Part shown: piece after piece, positions 1 to 7,987 of the stretch
How positions within the stretch are numbered: the stretch's first letter is position 1
Layout: the number at the start of each line of letters is the position of its first letter
Origin: Smittium culicis
Lineage: Eukaryota; Kickxellomycota; Harpellomycetes; Harpellales; Legeriomycetaceae
Direction of reading: 5' to 3'
DNA length: 13,704 bases
NCBI GenBank assembly: GCA_001970855.1
Contig: LSSN01001927.1
Location: 1 to 13,704, forward strand
The notes under the pieces: generated by a model
The model's input: the letters and a program-made list of their open reading frames with translations, nothing else
Told to the model about the DNA's origin: nothing
The model's database searches: none
Program-made: the position numbers and the translations under genes

Positions 1-117
1 GGCCATAAGAATTATTGGTATTTTATAGAGTATCAACAAATAACAATTATAACTATAAATCGCAAACGAATCATAAAATTGGATTTTTTTAAAGAGTGTT
101 GGACAGGAAAGGGTTAA
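1..117 (-). mobile_element. piggyBac-type MITE copy A, inverted, cut by window edge
   Basis: Bases 113 back to 1 match, on the opposite strand, the first ~113 bases of the complete MITE at 8410-8606, with scattered substitutions. The terminus reads GGACAGGAAAGGG followed by TTAA at 114-117, the mirror of the TTAA-CCCTTTCCCG end of the complete copy (one base differs in the terminal repeat). The remaining ~76 bp of this copy should lie left of the window. No coding capacity, so it would depend on a piggyBac transposase in trans. Confidence 0.8.
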
Positions 118-281
118 AAAAATCGAACTTATTATTTCTCTAATAGTTGAAAATATATTAATTACTTGCTGTTATTCTCCAGTCAGCCAATACTTTTTAA
201 GATTCCAGAATTTAACTATTATAGCTGAACTCAGTTGGCTATATTTGGTAGATCAAAAATATTACACCATCCGCAAAAGGG
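118..281 (+). mobile_element. piggyBac-type MITE copy B, interrupted by copy A
   Basis: This matches bases 8439-8602 of the complete MITE in direct orientation, and both stretches are exactly 164 bp. Shared blocks include AATTA(C/T)TTGCTGTTATTC and CAGTTGGCTATAT. The first 25 bp of the element are missing, and the break is exactly at the element's internal TTAA: both copies show TTAA followed by five A and TC. The right end is eroded, GGG at 279-281 followed by CTAT in place of TTAA. The arrangement fits copy A having inserted into this copy's internal TTAA. Confidence 0.8.
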
Positions 282-725
282 CTATTCTCAGTTTCAATCA
301 CAACATCTATCGGTTTAACTTTATGTTATATTCAGAAAGAAAATATTTCACGATCTATACCATTTCTCACTATTTTACAAGTTTACGACTTTTCTTCTAT
401 ATCTGAATATAGTGCTTTGTAATTTTATATTTTGTGCCTTAGAGTTCGCGATTTACCAGCGATATCTGTTTGCATTTAAAAGAGCTACACCGATAGAAAG
501 TAAGACAATCCCCATTTCAACTGTAAAGGTTATTTTTTATCTCCTCATACATGCTATTTATAACATTGAGCGATTTTAATCAGTTATCTAGGACAAGTAA
601 AGTCCATGTCATTTTATCAATTTCGCAATTCCTCAATTTAATAACAACTATATATCTCAATTGTAGCTGTACGTACACCAGCAACTAAGTTTTTAGAGAT
701 TATATAATATTTACTTAAGATTAGC
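282..725. other. Upstream region of atg101, no gene seen
   Basis: AT-rich sequence between the MITE pair and the atg101 start codon. No open frame of note on either strand. A TATATAA at 701-707 lies only 19 bp before the ATG, too close for a classical TATA box. A 10-bp palindrome TGTACGTACA lies at 668-677. The promoter must be in or before this stretch, but I cannot place it. Confidence 0.5.
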
Positions 726-736
726 ATGCATGCTAA
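721..736. repeat. Perfect 16-bp palindrome over the atg101 start codon
   Basis: TTAGCATGCATGCTAA equals its own reverse complement. The ATG at 726-728 lies inside it. It could be a dyad-symmetric protein-binding site or a weak hairpin in the mRNA around the start; chance is also possible. Confidence 0.6.
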
Positions 737-2084
737 AGAGTTTTCTTTCGAGCTGGTAATATAATTTTTTCTTCAGAAAAAGTACAAATCTTATCCAACT
801 TATACTATCCCGAGTAGGAGATTGATCCGCGAAATGTAGGCCCTGTATTTGAAGGTAAGTATTGATTTCAGATAAGTCTCGTAGAAGCTCTTTTATCCGC
901 TAACAATAATAAAACACTAACGCATTCTAATTCCTAAAAAAAAAAAAAGCAATATTAAGTAGCGTTGTTTTCCATCGCTACTTTAGTCCAATAGAGCCAA
1001 AAATTTCACTTGCTTTCGATGAGCTCCCATATGTACGCATACGATTTTTGTTTCTAGTTCAATGAACATATTACTGTGATTATTTATTTTCTCTTTAGCT
1101 TCTATATACAAAACTTCTATATAAAATTAGCCATCTGTTAACGACGAAACTACAATAAACACTATTGAAAAAAACGTTCAACAGATATCTCTCGCCATAA
1201 ACTCGAACACAAAAATAAACTATCAAGTAAGTTTTTAAGCATACATCACCTTCATTATATTACCGCTATATAGCGCATTCTTAAAATGAACATGTTCTAG
1301 TTACTCATTCATTAAAAAAATAATTTTTTAGGTAAACGTAGAGTTTGTTTCTAAAGTTACAAAAAAATCATGGTTTGTCACGTCGACGGAAAATTTGCCA
1401 TGGGAAAGGTGGATATTTCGTATTAAGTTACGGAATTCGAATGAGAGTAATAATATTTTTTTCTCTTTTATCTTAAAAAACAGTTTGATGATTCATAGCT
1501 TTGAGCTTTTAAACCCAAAAAGAGTACATTTAGTGTGTGATTTTATAAATCCCTACATTCCAATTTCATCACTTAAGAAATTATTAAGCGGAATTTAATT
1601 TGTACTTATTAACCACTAGCTTTATTGCTTAGTGTTATTTGCTTTGAACTTTTGTTTTCAGCTATATTTTTATATTTTCCGTCGCATCAACGATATTATT
1701 AAGAAATAGACACAATTGAAATGACTCTTATAGTTAATAATCACTAAATTTATTACATTTAATCAACAATATTGAACCTATTTTTTTGAATAGCTAGTGA
1801 TAAACTTAAAAAGGCAGGAGTCGAAGTTGTTCGAACCATACTGTTTCAAATACTTAAAGCGTCCGACGAAAATAGGGACCACATTCCAGCAATCACGTCT
1901 AGCGAGCCTGGTCAATTTCCGTTCAGAGTAAATAAAATTTGGTTTTTTTAATCAAATACTCTACTATTCTTTTTTCATACTCTTTTGTTTTTTTTTTATA
2001 AAATTAATTTACTTTTTTTCAATCTAGGTCGAGTTGATTCCTGGCTCGGCTAAATGGGGCTCAGTTCTTAAGAACCTGCTTTAA
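726..2084 (+). CDS. atg101: Autophagy-related protein 101 (seven exons)
   Basis: ATG101 is a HORMA-fold subunit of the ULK1/Atg1 kinase complex; it binds and stabilises Atg13 at the site of autophagosome initiation. Exons: 726-755, 818-854, 950-1032, 1131-1226, 1332-1446, 1794-1927, 2028-2084, giving 183 residues. The introns are 62, 95, 98, 105, 347 and 100 bp. Donors are GTAATA, GTAAGT, GTACGC, GTAAGT, GTAATA and GTAAAT; all acceptors are AG and all phases agree. Family landmarks seen: EIDPRNVGPVFE near residue 11, VVFHRYF near 28, LPYPSV near 48, the WF-finger (KSWF, W96-F97), LPWERW at 104-109, ENRDHIPAIT at 146-155, and a C-terminal WGSVLKNLL. Length is close to that of compact fungal homologues. 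The ATG at 726 leaves ten residues before the conserved core, as expected. No lesion is seen. Exon 3's donor GTACGC is the least certain junction; it was preferred because it gives the family's TYP/PYP join in phase. Confidence 0.88.
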
Positions 2085-2697
2085 TGCAACTTTTTTTAGC
2101 TAAACCCCCCCCCCCTTCTATTTTTAAATAGAATTAAGTCTTGTAGTTTAATGGCTTACCCTAAAGGCGAAAAAAATTCGTGAAATTACAGCACGCTGCT
2201 ATAAACCATCATAAAATTTTGAATTCTGGGCGAAAAACAGCTATAATCTAAAAAGTTCACAAATGCATATCAATTTTTTTTTATATATATTTTGGGAATT
2301 TGTATAATTAGCGAGTGATATATGCAAAATCATAAAATGCTAGAACTGAATTTTTTAATTTCGTATTACCAATTTTGAGAGCTTTATATAAATAAATATC
2401 ATCTATTTGTTATTATATATAATACCTTTTCTCCAATTGTGTATTATGACATTAATTTTTGTTGGTAAGTATTAATAGCGAATTTTTAATATTTTATCAT
2501 TTTTCTAACAAACTTGTTAAAATTACAAGGCATATTAAGTTAAAAAAAGATCTATTGTGTGAATGATAATATAAATTTCAAGTTTAATTTAATTTTACAA
2601 ATATTATCAAATTTAAAGAAAAATGTAGAAATAATGACTCGTAATAATTTTTTTTCGCAAGCGCAAACATGGATACTAGTATCAAAAACTTATGAGA
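2085..2697. other. Convergent intergenic region between atg101 and the CBM21 gene
   Basis: Shared 3' region of two tail-to-tail genes. It holds a C11 run and adjacent hairpin (listed separately) and an AATAAA within TATAAATAAATATC near 2388-2397, a possible + strand polyadenylation signal about 300 nt after the atg101 stop. An ATG at 2450 followed within 20 nt by GTAAGT and a TTCTAAC branch-like site near 2503 looks like a first exon, but no downstream acceptor keeps the frame open, so no gene is called. Confidence 0.45.
2105..2133. repeat. C11 homopolymer followed by an 8-bp inverted repeat
   Basis: Eleven C at 2105-2115, in sequence otherwise very poor in C, are followed directly by TTCTATTT-TT-AAATAGAA (2116-2133), an 8-bp stem with a 2-nt spacer. 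It begins 20 nt after the atg101 stop codon, so it should be in the 3' UTR. It could be a poly(C)-protein site or a slippage-prone tract. Confidence 0.6.
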
Positions 2698-4299
2698 CTA
2701 GTAAATCAACGGAGATGTTTCTGTTAATGGGGAAGACGAATATCCTTGGTAACCATAAACACCCATTGCTTTTTCTGTAGCGTCGTGAATATTAGGTGAA
2801 GATGATATTATTGCTATGGGAGATGCTGCTCGTAATGAGCTTGGGGATGCTGCTCTTAATGTATTTGGCGATGCTGCTCGTAATGAGCTTGGGGGTGCTG
2901 CTCTTAGTGCATTTGGCGATGCTGCTCGTAATGAGCTTGGAGATGCTGCTCGTAATGAGCTTGGAGATGCTGCTCTTAGTGCGCTAGGCGAGAATATTGG
3001 TATTGAAGATAAGTTAGTGGAATTAGATTTCATTCCAATATCACCATAAAACCTTTCAGGTTGGATTATTTCATGGCCTATAGGACTATTGTTTATATAA
3101 ATTTCAGTTTTGGGTGTAGTGAAAGTTTTTTCGAATGCGCTGATATTAGCGTCGTTGATATGAAGATTTTCAAATCTGGGTATATATCCGCTATTAATAA
3201 TCGTATTGGTATTTGGATTTAAAGGCGAACTATTAGATATAGAATTGTTGTAGGAGTTTATGCTTTGGTATCCAAAGGAAGCGAAATGCAGTGTTTTGGG
3301 TGCAGTAAGGAACGATTTCTTTGAGAAGAGGGATACTGACTGCTTTTTAGTTTCCAAGAATTCGTCATGTAGCACATCGGATTTAATTTTAAAGTTATTA
3401 GAATTGAGTTTAGAGAAAGGTTTGATTATATCCTTTTTAGGGGATGTGTTTACTATTTTGTAAATGTAGTTTTTCCCAGAGTTGTTGTCCCAATACTCTT
3501 GCTCATTAACAATATAGTTTATACAGAATTCAAGGGAACTATTTTTACTAATAGACTCGCCATTGCTTATATTTTCGGGAAATTTTAAGGAAAATGAAAA
3601 TATATCTTCGCCGACCCAATTTTCAGTAGGTTTAGAGGCCACTCTAGTAAACTCTGCTTCTAATTCATTAATTGTTTTCCATATATCAAAAGTATATCTA
3701 ATAGATATCTTTTTCTCAAATCCAAGGTTATGAACTCTAACTGTGCCAAAAACAATGTGTTGTGTGTCGTCAAAAGTTATCTTTTCTAAGAGGACTTTTC
3801 TTGGAGTAGAGTTCATATAACTACGGTCAGGTCCATTCTCTTCTATTAGTATTATTTCGTTTTTATTTGGGGTTTCTTTTTTGGTAATTTTTGGGTAAGC
3901 TTCTTCGCTGTTTGAAGAATCGCCGTCTTCAGATTCGTTATTGCGGCTACACATTGATGGTGGTTGTATTTTCAAAAAGTATTTAACGCCTATATCATTG
4001 CTAAAAATCACAGCTTTTGATCTTATTCTCGCTGCCTGAAAATCGGTTTCTGTTCGTTTCAAGCACGATTTCAATGGGGTATATTTTATTCCGTAGTATG
4101 GGTATGGCATACTGCTTATATTTCCGTCCAGGAAAGAGCTAGTTCTTCCATTACCTTCATTTTCTTGTGTTTTTGGAGGGAATCTTTTGTCATATGCAGT
4201 AACAAAGGATTTTACTAATGAACTGATGTTAGGGTTCACTCTTTTCAAAGGTTCAGAGTCATGACTTTTTTCTTTATCAGCTGACACGGTAAAATACAT
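2698..4299 (-). CDS. Glycogen-targeting protein phosphatase 1 regulatory subunit, CBM21 domain (Gac1/PPP1R3-like)
   Basis: This 533-residue single-exon protein should tether protein phosphatase 1 to glycogen and so promote glycogen synthase activation. Residues 76-110 carry the fungal signature LKSCLK...KAVIFSNDIGVKYFLK. KAVIF (95-99) fits the RVxF PP1-docking consensus. A CBM21 glycogen-binding domain spans about 168-282 and shows FGTVRVHNLGFEKKISIRYT, FDIWKT (204-209) and the hallmark YWDNNSGKNY (269-278). Between these is an acidic, Ser-rich linker (~120-140). The C-terminal half is Asn/Ser-rich and probably disordered. KTLHF at 335-339 also fits a loose RVxF pattern. Residues 437-492 are seven tandem SPxxLRAA repeats. 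The start is the first ATG after an in-frame stop shortly upstream, with A at -3. At 533 residues it is shorter than yeast Gac1. No signal peptide or membrane segment is seen. CBM21 assignment is firm; the exact paralogue is not. Confidence 0.92.
   Translation of the reverse strand: MYFTVSADKEKSHDSEPLKRVNPNISSLVKSFVTAYDKRFPPKTQENEGNGRTSSFLDGNISSMPYPYYGIKYTPLKSCLKRTETDFQAARIRSKAVIFSNDIGVKYFLKIQPPSMCSRNNESEDGDSSNSEEAYPKITKKETPNKNEIILIEENGPDRSYMNSTPRKVLLEKITFDDTQHIVFGTVRVHNLGFEKKISIRYTFDIWKTINELEAEFTRVASKPTENWVGEDIFSFSLKFPENISNGESISKNSSLEFCINYIVNEQEYWDNNSGKNYIYKIVNTSPKKDIIKPFSKLNSNNFKIKSDVLHDEFLETKKQSVSLFSKKSFLTAPKTLHFASFGYQSINSYNNSISNSSPLNPNTNTIINSGYIPRFENLHINDANISAFEKTFTTPKTEIYINNSPIGHEIIQPERFYGDIGMKSNSTNLSSIPIFSPSALRAASPSSLRAASPSSLRAASPNALRAAPPSSLRAASPNTLRAASPSSLRAASPIAIISSSPNIHDATEKAMGVYGYQGYSSSPLTETSPLIY
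2824..2991 (-). repeat. Coding minisatellite, 7 x 24 bp (SPxxLRAA)
   Basis: Seven in-frame 24-bp units encode SPSALRAA, SPSSLRAA (twice), SPNALRAA, PPSSLRAA, SPNTLRAA and SPSSLRAA. A degenerate eighth unit (SPIAIISS) occupies 2800-2823. Positions 3-4 of the unit vary while SP and LRAA are kept; only one unit has lost the Ser (PP). Each unit offers an SP site for a proline-directed kinase. Near-identity at the DNA level implies recent expansion, and opposite-strand frames through the array are open only because of this repetition. Confidence 0.9.
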
Positions 4300-4926
4300 T
4301 TTATTTTTTTAGCTGACAATAATTCCTATAAAGGGATACTGTTTCTAGAGTTTAAAAAAATAGTGTGGCTAATACTACAAATATTTTAATATTTTGAATT
4401 ATATTCCCTAATTTTCTCAGAGGGGAGATATTTATTCTTATATAAATACAAAAACTAATATAAAAATGCAGGAATGGGACTGTAGATTTTTCAGGATATT
4501 AATAAATAAATATGTGTTTTTTCTACTGTTGAGTTTTTATACTTTCAGAAAATTTCAAGGGGCTTGCTAATTTGCATGATAGGAATTTATTAGTATATAT
4601 ATATATATTTATTTAAATATTCTAGACCACATTAAATAATAACGTATAATACAAGCCCATTCTTTCATCTGCATTTTTTTTTTTTTGGCTTCATGCGGTT
4701 CTGTTAAGCGCTTAAGTGGGAGAAAATCTAGAATTGGGTTGGATAAACAAGATTTGTGGAAACTATTGTTGATTAATAGTAATAATAAAAGGTGGAGATG
4801 GAAAATGAAAACTTGCAATTTATAATTGCAAATAGAAAATCGTTTAAGGGTTGTCAATAAAATTATAAACAATGACGTGTGTATTCATAATCAGAGAGCG
4901 ATATTTGCAAGCAAATTACTAGAGGC
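4300..4926. other. Upstream region of the CBM21 gene, no further gene supported
   Basis: AT-rich. Read on the minus strand, TTTATATAAG (4437-4446 region) lies ~140 bp upstream of the CBM21 ATG and could be a TATA element. A (TA)n run occupies about 4593-4608 and a T13 run 4674-4686. Both strands are open across much of 4643-4872, but neither translation is recognisable, and the minus one is driven by Leu/Lys homopolymer codons. Confidence 0.4.
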
Positions 4927-5022
4927 AAATTATACTCAATCACTAGATGTAAATTATACTCAATCGCTAGGAGAAAATTATACTCAATTACTATGCGTGA
5001 ATTATCTTGAATATATAATTGC
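4927..5022 (+). repeat. Imperfect 24-bp tandem repeat, about four units
   Basis: Units start at 4927, 4951, 4975 and 4999. The first three share AAATTATACTCAAT followed by a variable end; the fourth is degenerate. In one + frame (open 4826-5035) the units read as NYTQSL plus two variable residues. That frame lacks an in-frame ATG before the repeats, so I treat this as a minisatellite rather than a gene. Confidence 0.75.
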
Positions 5023-6248
5023 GAAAAGTACATAATATTGCGCTTCTAACTACTACATATAAAAAATATACAGTTACTGCCAAAATATGCTGTAAGTGAT
5101 TACTGCCCAAAATAAGTTGAAAAGAACTACTATCTAGACTGTAAGTAATATGAATTTTCATACTAAATAAATGACTGCATGAAATTAGCATTCATGAAAC
5201 TAAAAAGTATTTTATTTGGTCTATTTTAGCTAAAGACCTTTCTTGTATCATAGCAGGCAAGATTTGTTAGGTAAAATACTATCGGCGTTATATAAGTAGA
5301 TGGTTTTAATTTACTTAGTCTGCGCAATAAAGTATACACCGCACATATGTAATAATTTATATTTTTATTTCATAAAGGTCTAAAATCCCAATGGCGCTTA
5401 ATATCGCTAGCACAGGTTTTAATTTAAAGCTAATTCATCGGCAAGGTGGAGGCAATAGTTAGACAATAAGTACTTACATAAAGCTATACGAAAATCTAAG
5501 TTCTTAAGAATAAGACTTTTTTAAATAACACGTTATTTTTTGTTTTAACAACATAAAAAAACCTTAACCAGTCTAGACGAAAACAAGTTATAAACCTTCA
5601 GCGATTGAGTGCTTTTAACCCAGATATTATTTTACATAAAGTACAATAATTTGATCGATAAGAGAGATGATGAAGAAGTGCGCTTTTCTAGCATTTTGCC
5701 TCTTACGCTGTTTCTGTTTTTTGTCACTCGATTGGCAAATAATTATATGAGTGCTCAACCATACTCAAAAAAAGTAGAAAAAGGGTTGTCAAAAAAACAA
5801 GTTAGTAAATAATGCTTACTTATCGCTGCCATATTCGCTATATCATATTGTGATCTACGGAAAACCTCGCTTGAGAAAAAAACGAGTGAAAATCCATCTA
5901 AAAATTTTAAAAAGAAATGACATTACAAATGACAAAATATGCTCATTTTAAATTCGCCCGCCATTCTTTCCGTCTTACAAGGGCTCCCATTAATAATTTC
6001 GCGCCTAATTAAGTGCGCAAATAAACTACTTTACGAGAGAAAAAAAGGCTTTGATTTCTAAAACAAATAACTACTTTAATTTTATTTAACTTTTTTAACT
6101 AGTCACCCATTAATGATGGGATACTATTGCAATTTTTTAATTCAAAAAAAAAAAATTATAAAAATTTCAAATTGATTCATTTGTTTTTAGTGATATTATT
6201 ACATAAATTCGCTATTTTGTGAACAACAGCCATTTTGTATTTAATTAA
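5023..6248. other. AT-rich region, only weak coding hints
   Basis: No gene can be supported. Small items seen: an ATG frame at 5381-5470 region (MALNIASTGF...); a 31-residue + frame at 5917-6012 (MTLQMTKYAHFKF...) that is basic and presequence-like; and on the minus strand an ATG at 6233 in a very good context (CAAAATGGC) giving MAVVHKIANL before a GTAATA donor-like site. The + frame ending at 5812 carries a hydrophobic stretch (LPLTLFLFFVT) and a Lys-rich tail, but has no start of its own. Each could be an exon or chance. Confidence 0.3.
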
Positions 6249-6497
6249 TACACGCCCGGGTTAGTTTATACGGCCCTCATTTCCGTCACACAGAAGAAAC
6301 ACAAAAACAGCAAAAACTATATTATCCCTGTATTGTTTTTTTTTGTTTCAGAAAATTTAGATTCAAAAACTTCACAAAAATTCCTTGATTTATATTATCG
6401 AAAAAAAAAGAGAGAGAATTTCTTCAGCCGTTTTATACGTAAGAGAGAATTGCGTGAATTGCTGTTAGTAAAGCCTTACACAATACTTGTCCAGTAA
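6249..6497 (+). other. Open segment of 82 codons without ATG, possible terminal exon from 6352
   Basis: The frame is open from 6249 to a TAA at 6495-6497, long for DNA this AT-rich. Inside it, a run of T followed by GTTTCAG ends at 6351, an excellent 3' splice acceptor. The part after it reads NLDSKTSQKFLDLYYR and continues Lys/Arg-rich to ...KPYTILVQ. No upstream exon with a matching phase and good donor was found. I do not recognise the protein; a chance open frame or a pseudo-exon remains possible. Confidence 0.3.
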
Positions 6498-6939
6498 CTG
6501 CGTAATATATCACGAAGATAGAATTTAATGGATCTATTAGTATGTACTAATGTGAATCGAATTACATACCATACCTTTAAATAGTTACATCATATTCCAA
6601 CATGTGTCTACAAATTTCTTGTATTTATTAGCAAAACTCTTCTTTCTTTAACGTAATAAAAATTTAGGACAGAAAAATCGCGTGCATAACTGCTATATTA
6701 GTTTATTTTGAAGTCTCCCTTTTGCGTATTAAATACTGAAATCAAAAAAAAAACATTGATCTGCAACGATATTAATTTATTTGTACAATATATATTTAGA
6801 TTAAGATTTTGTGACGCATAAAACCCCATCATAATAAATATAAAGCTGATCTTTAAATACTATAAACTTCATAAGTATAATTATATATATATATAACCTC
6901 TAAAATGTAATTGAAGTCTGATTAGATTAACCATACTAT
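6498..6939. other. AT-rich, nothing recognised
   Basis: No open frame, RNA gene or repeat of note beyond a short (TA)n run near 6883-6895. Nothing supports a gene on either strand. Confidence 0.5.
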
Positions 6940-7391
6940 CTATTTGTGCGATTTCTGTAGGTGTCCGATAAAATTTTTACAGGACTTAATAATGATTTTT
7001 TTATGAGTGCTATGGCCGGCTAGGCGGATCAATGAATTTCCACCTAAGACTCTACTAAATTTATCTCAGACTAGTTTTTTTTTTTTTTACTTTTAAAATT
7101 AACATACCTACTGCGAAAATTTTAAAAAAAACGTCATTATATAACATTCCGATATTAAAATGTATGCCTAAAGTTGAAAAATGGTCATGCTTCTGCAAAT
7201 TTTCACATAAAGCCATGCATTGGCTCTTAATCCAAACAATTAACGAGAGATCAGAATACTAAACCTCCTGCGAATTCCATTTGCTGGCTTTCAGGAATAT
7301 TATTGGAGCAGTTATTACCTCCATGTTCCACTATTAAACACTCTATGCTATCTACCTATTGTCCAATAAATACAAACCCGGTCATTAAAAT
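6940..7391 (-). pseudogene. Broken coding-like block, family not recognised
   Basis: GC content is visibly higher around 7260-7330 than in the flanks. On the minus strand three protein-like stretches follow one another in shifting frames. The first, 7391 to ~7256, has one in-frame TAG: MTGFVFIGQ*, VDSIECLIVEHGGNN, ESQQMEFAGGLVF. The second runs from ~7257 downward (LIVWIKSQCMALCENLQKH). The third is near 7074-6940 (VLGGNSLIRLAGHS...FIGHLQKSHK). The pattern suggests an old transposon or gene remnant. The + strand is also open over 7224-7393 (PPANSICWLSGILLEQLL), so orientation is not certain. No motif identifies the family. Confidence 0.3.
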
Positions 7392-7396
7392 TTAGA

Positions 7397-7987
7397 CGCT
7401 GTATTTTACTATTAGTAAAATTCGTTCAATATTTCTTAAATTTATTAAAACTCTTTTTAAATACTATACTGTAAAAAAATTACATATCAATAGTTACTAT
7501 AGTGAAAAAACTCAGCCTAGATCGTATGACAGTGCTTTTAATTTGATAGAGAAAATACTTTTTGTAATCCATTTCTCACCGACACATCTAAATAGAATAA
7601 TATTGCCTCACAATATGATAAAATAATCTGTATCTATAATATTAGAAATGTTTCGCCTCATTTAGGATATGTAGTGCATTTTTGAATTTTTTGAATGTCG
7701 CAAAAATATAGTTGTCACCTCTTAATCTAAAAATGCTCTTATATCTATGAATTATGCAAATAGAAAATAGTTTGAATACAAAAAAGTAGATAAGTGAGAA
7801 ATCAAAAAGAAATTTTATCGACTCGTAGATTAGATTCGCTATAAAATCAACAAATAAGCTTATTTGCTAAGAAAATATTTCACTTTTTCTGGAAATACGT
7901 GTGTATAACATTGAGTTCACTAATCGCCCTTGAATATATCTTCATAAATGAGAAAATGGCATTTAGCAGCTCTTTTAATCAAGATAG
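7397..7987 (+). other. Open frames upstream of the piggyBac remnant, perhaps its eroded 5' part
   Basis: Two long ATG-poor + frames lie here: 7397-7626 (about 75 codons, containing SEKTQPRSYDSAFNLIEKIL) and about 7844-8005 (about 53 codons, with a hydrophobic stretch FFWKYVCITLSSLIALEYIF). They precede the recognisable transposase sequence in the right order and strand. I could not match them to N-terminal piggyBac motifs, so the assignment is positional only. Confidence 0.25.

Noticed and set aside
1395..1598. 67-codon + frame as a stand-alone gene
   Set aside because: It has no ATG start; its first part is exon 5 of atg101 (LPWERW) and the rest is intron 5.
2559..2780. 73-codon + frame
   Set aside because: Starts at GTG, overlaps the CBM21 coding end on the other strand, and has no usable upstream exon.
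2796..3049. Two + strand frames rich in Leu/Met or GDAARNEL repeats
   Set aside because: They are the antisense of the SPxxLRAA coding minisatellite; repetition alone keeps them open.
3260..3463. + frame of 67 codons
   Set aside because: Shadow of the CBM21 gene on the opposite strand.
4609..4872. Minus frame of 87 codons
   Set aside because: No ATG at its start, composed largely of Leu and Lys homopolymer codons, and + is equally open; no recognisable motif.
6251..6260. CGCCCGGG resembling the MITE right end
   Set aside because: Only eight bases match; no CCC...GGG-TTAA end or second terminus nearby.
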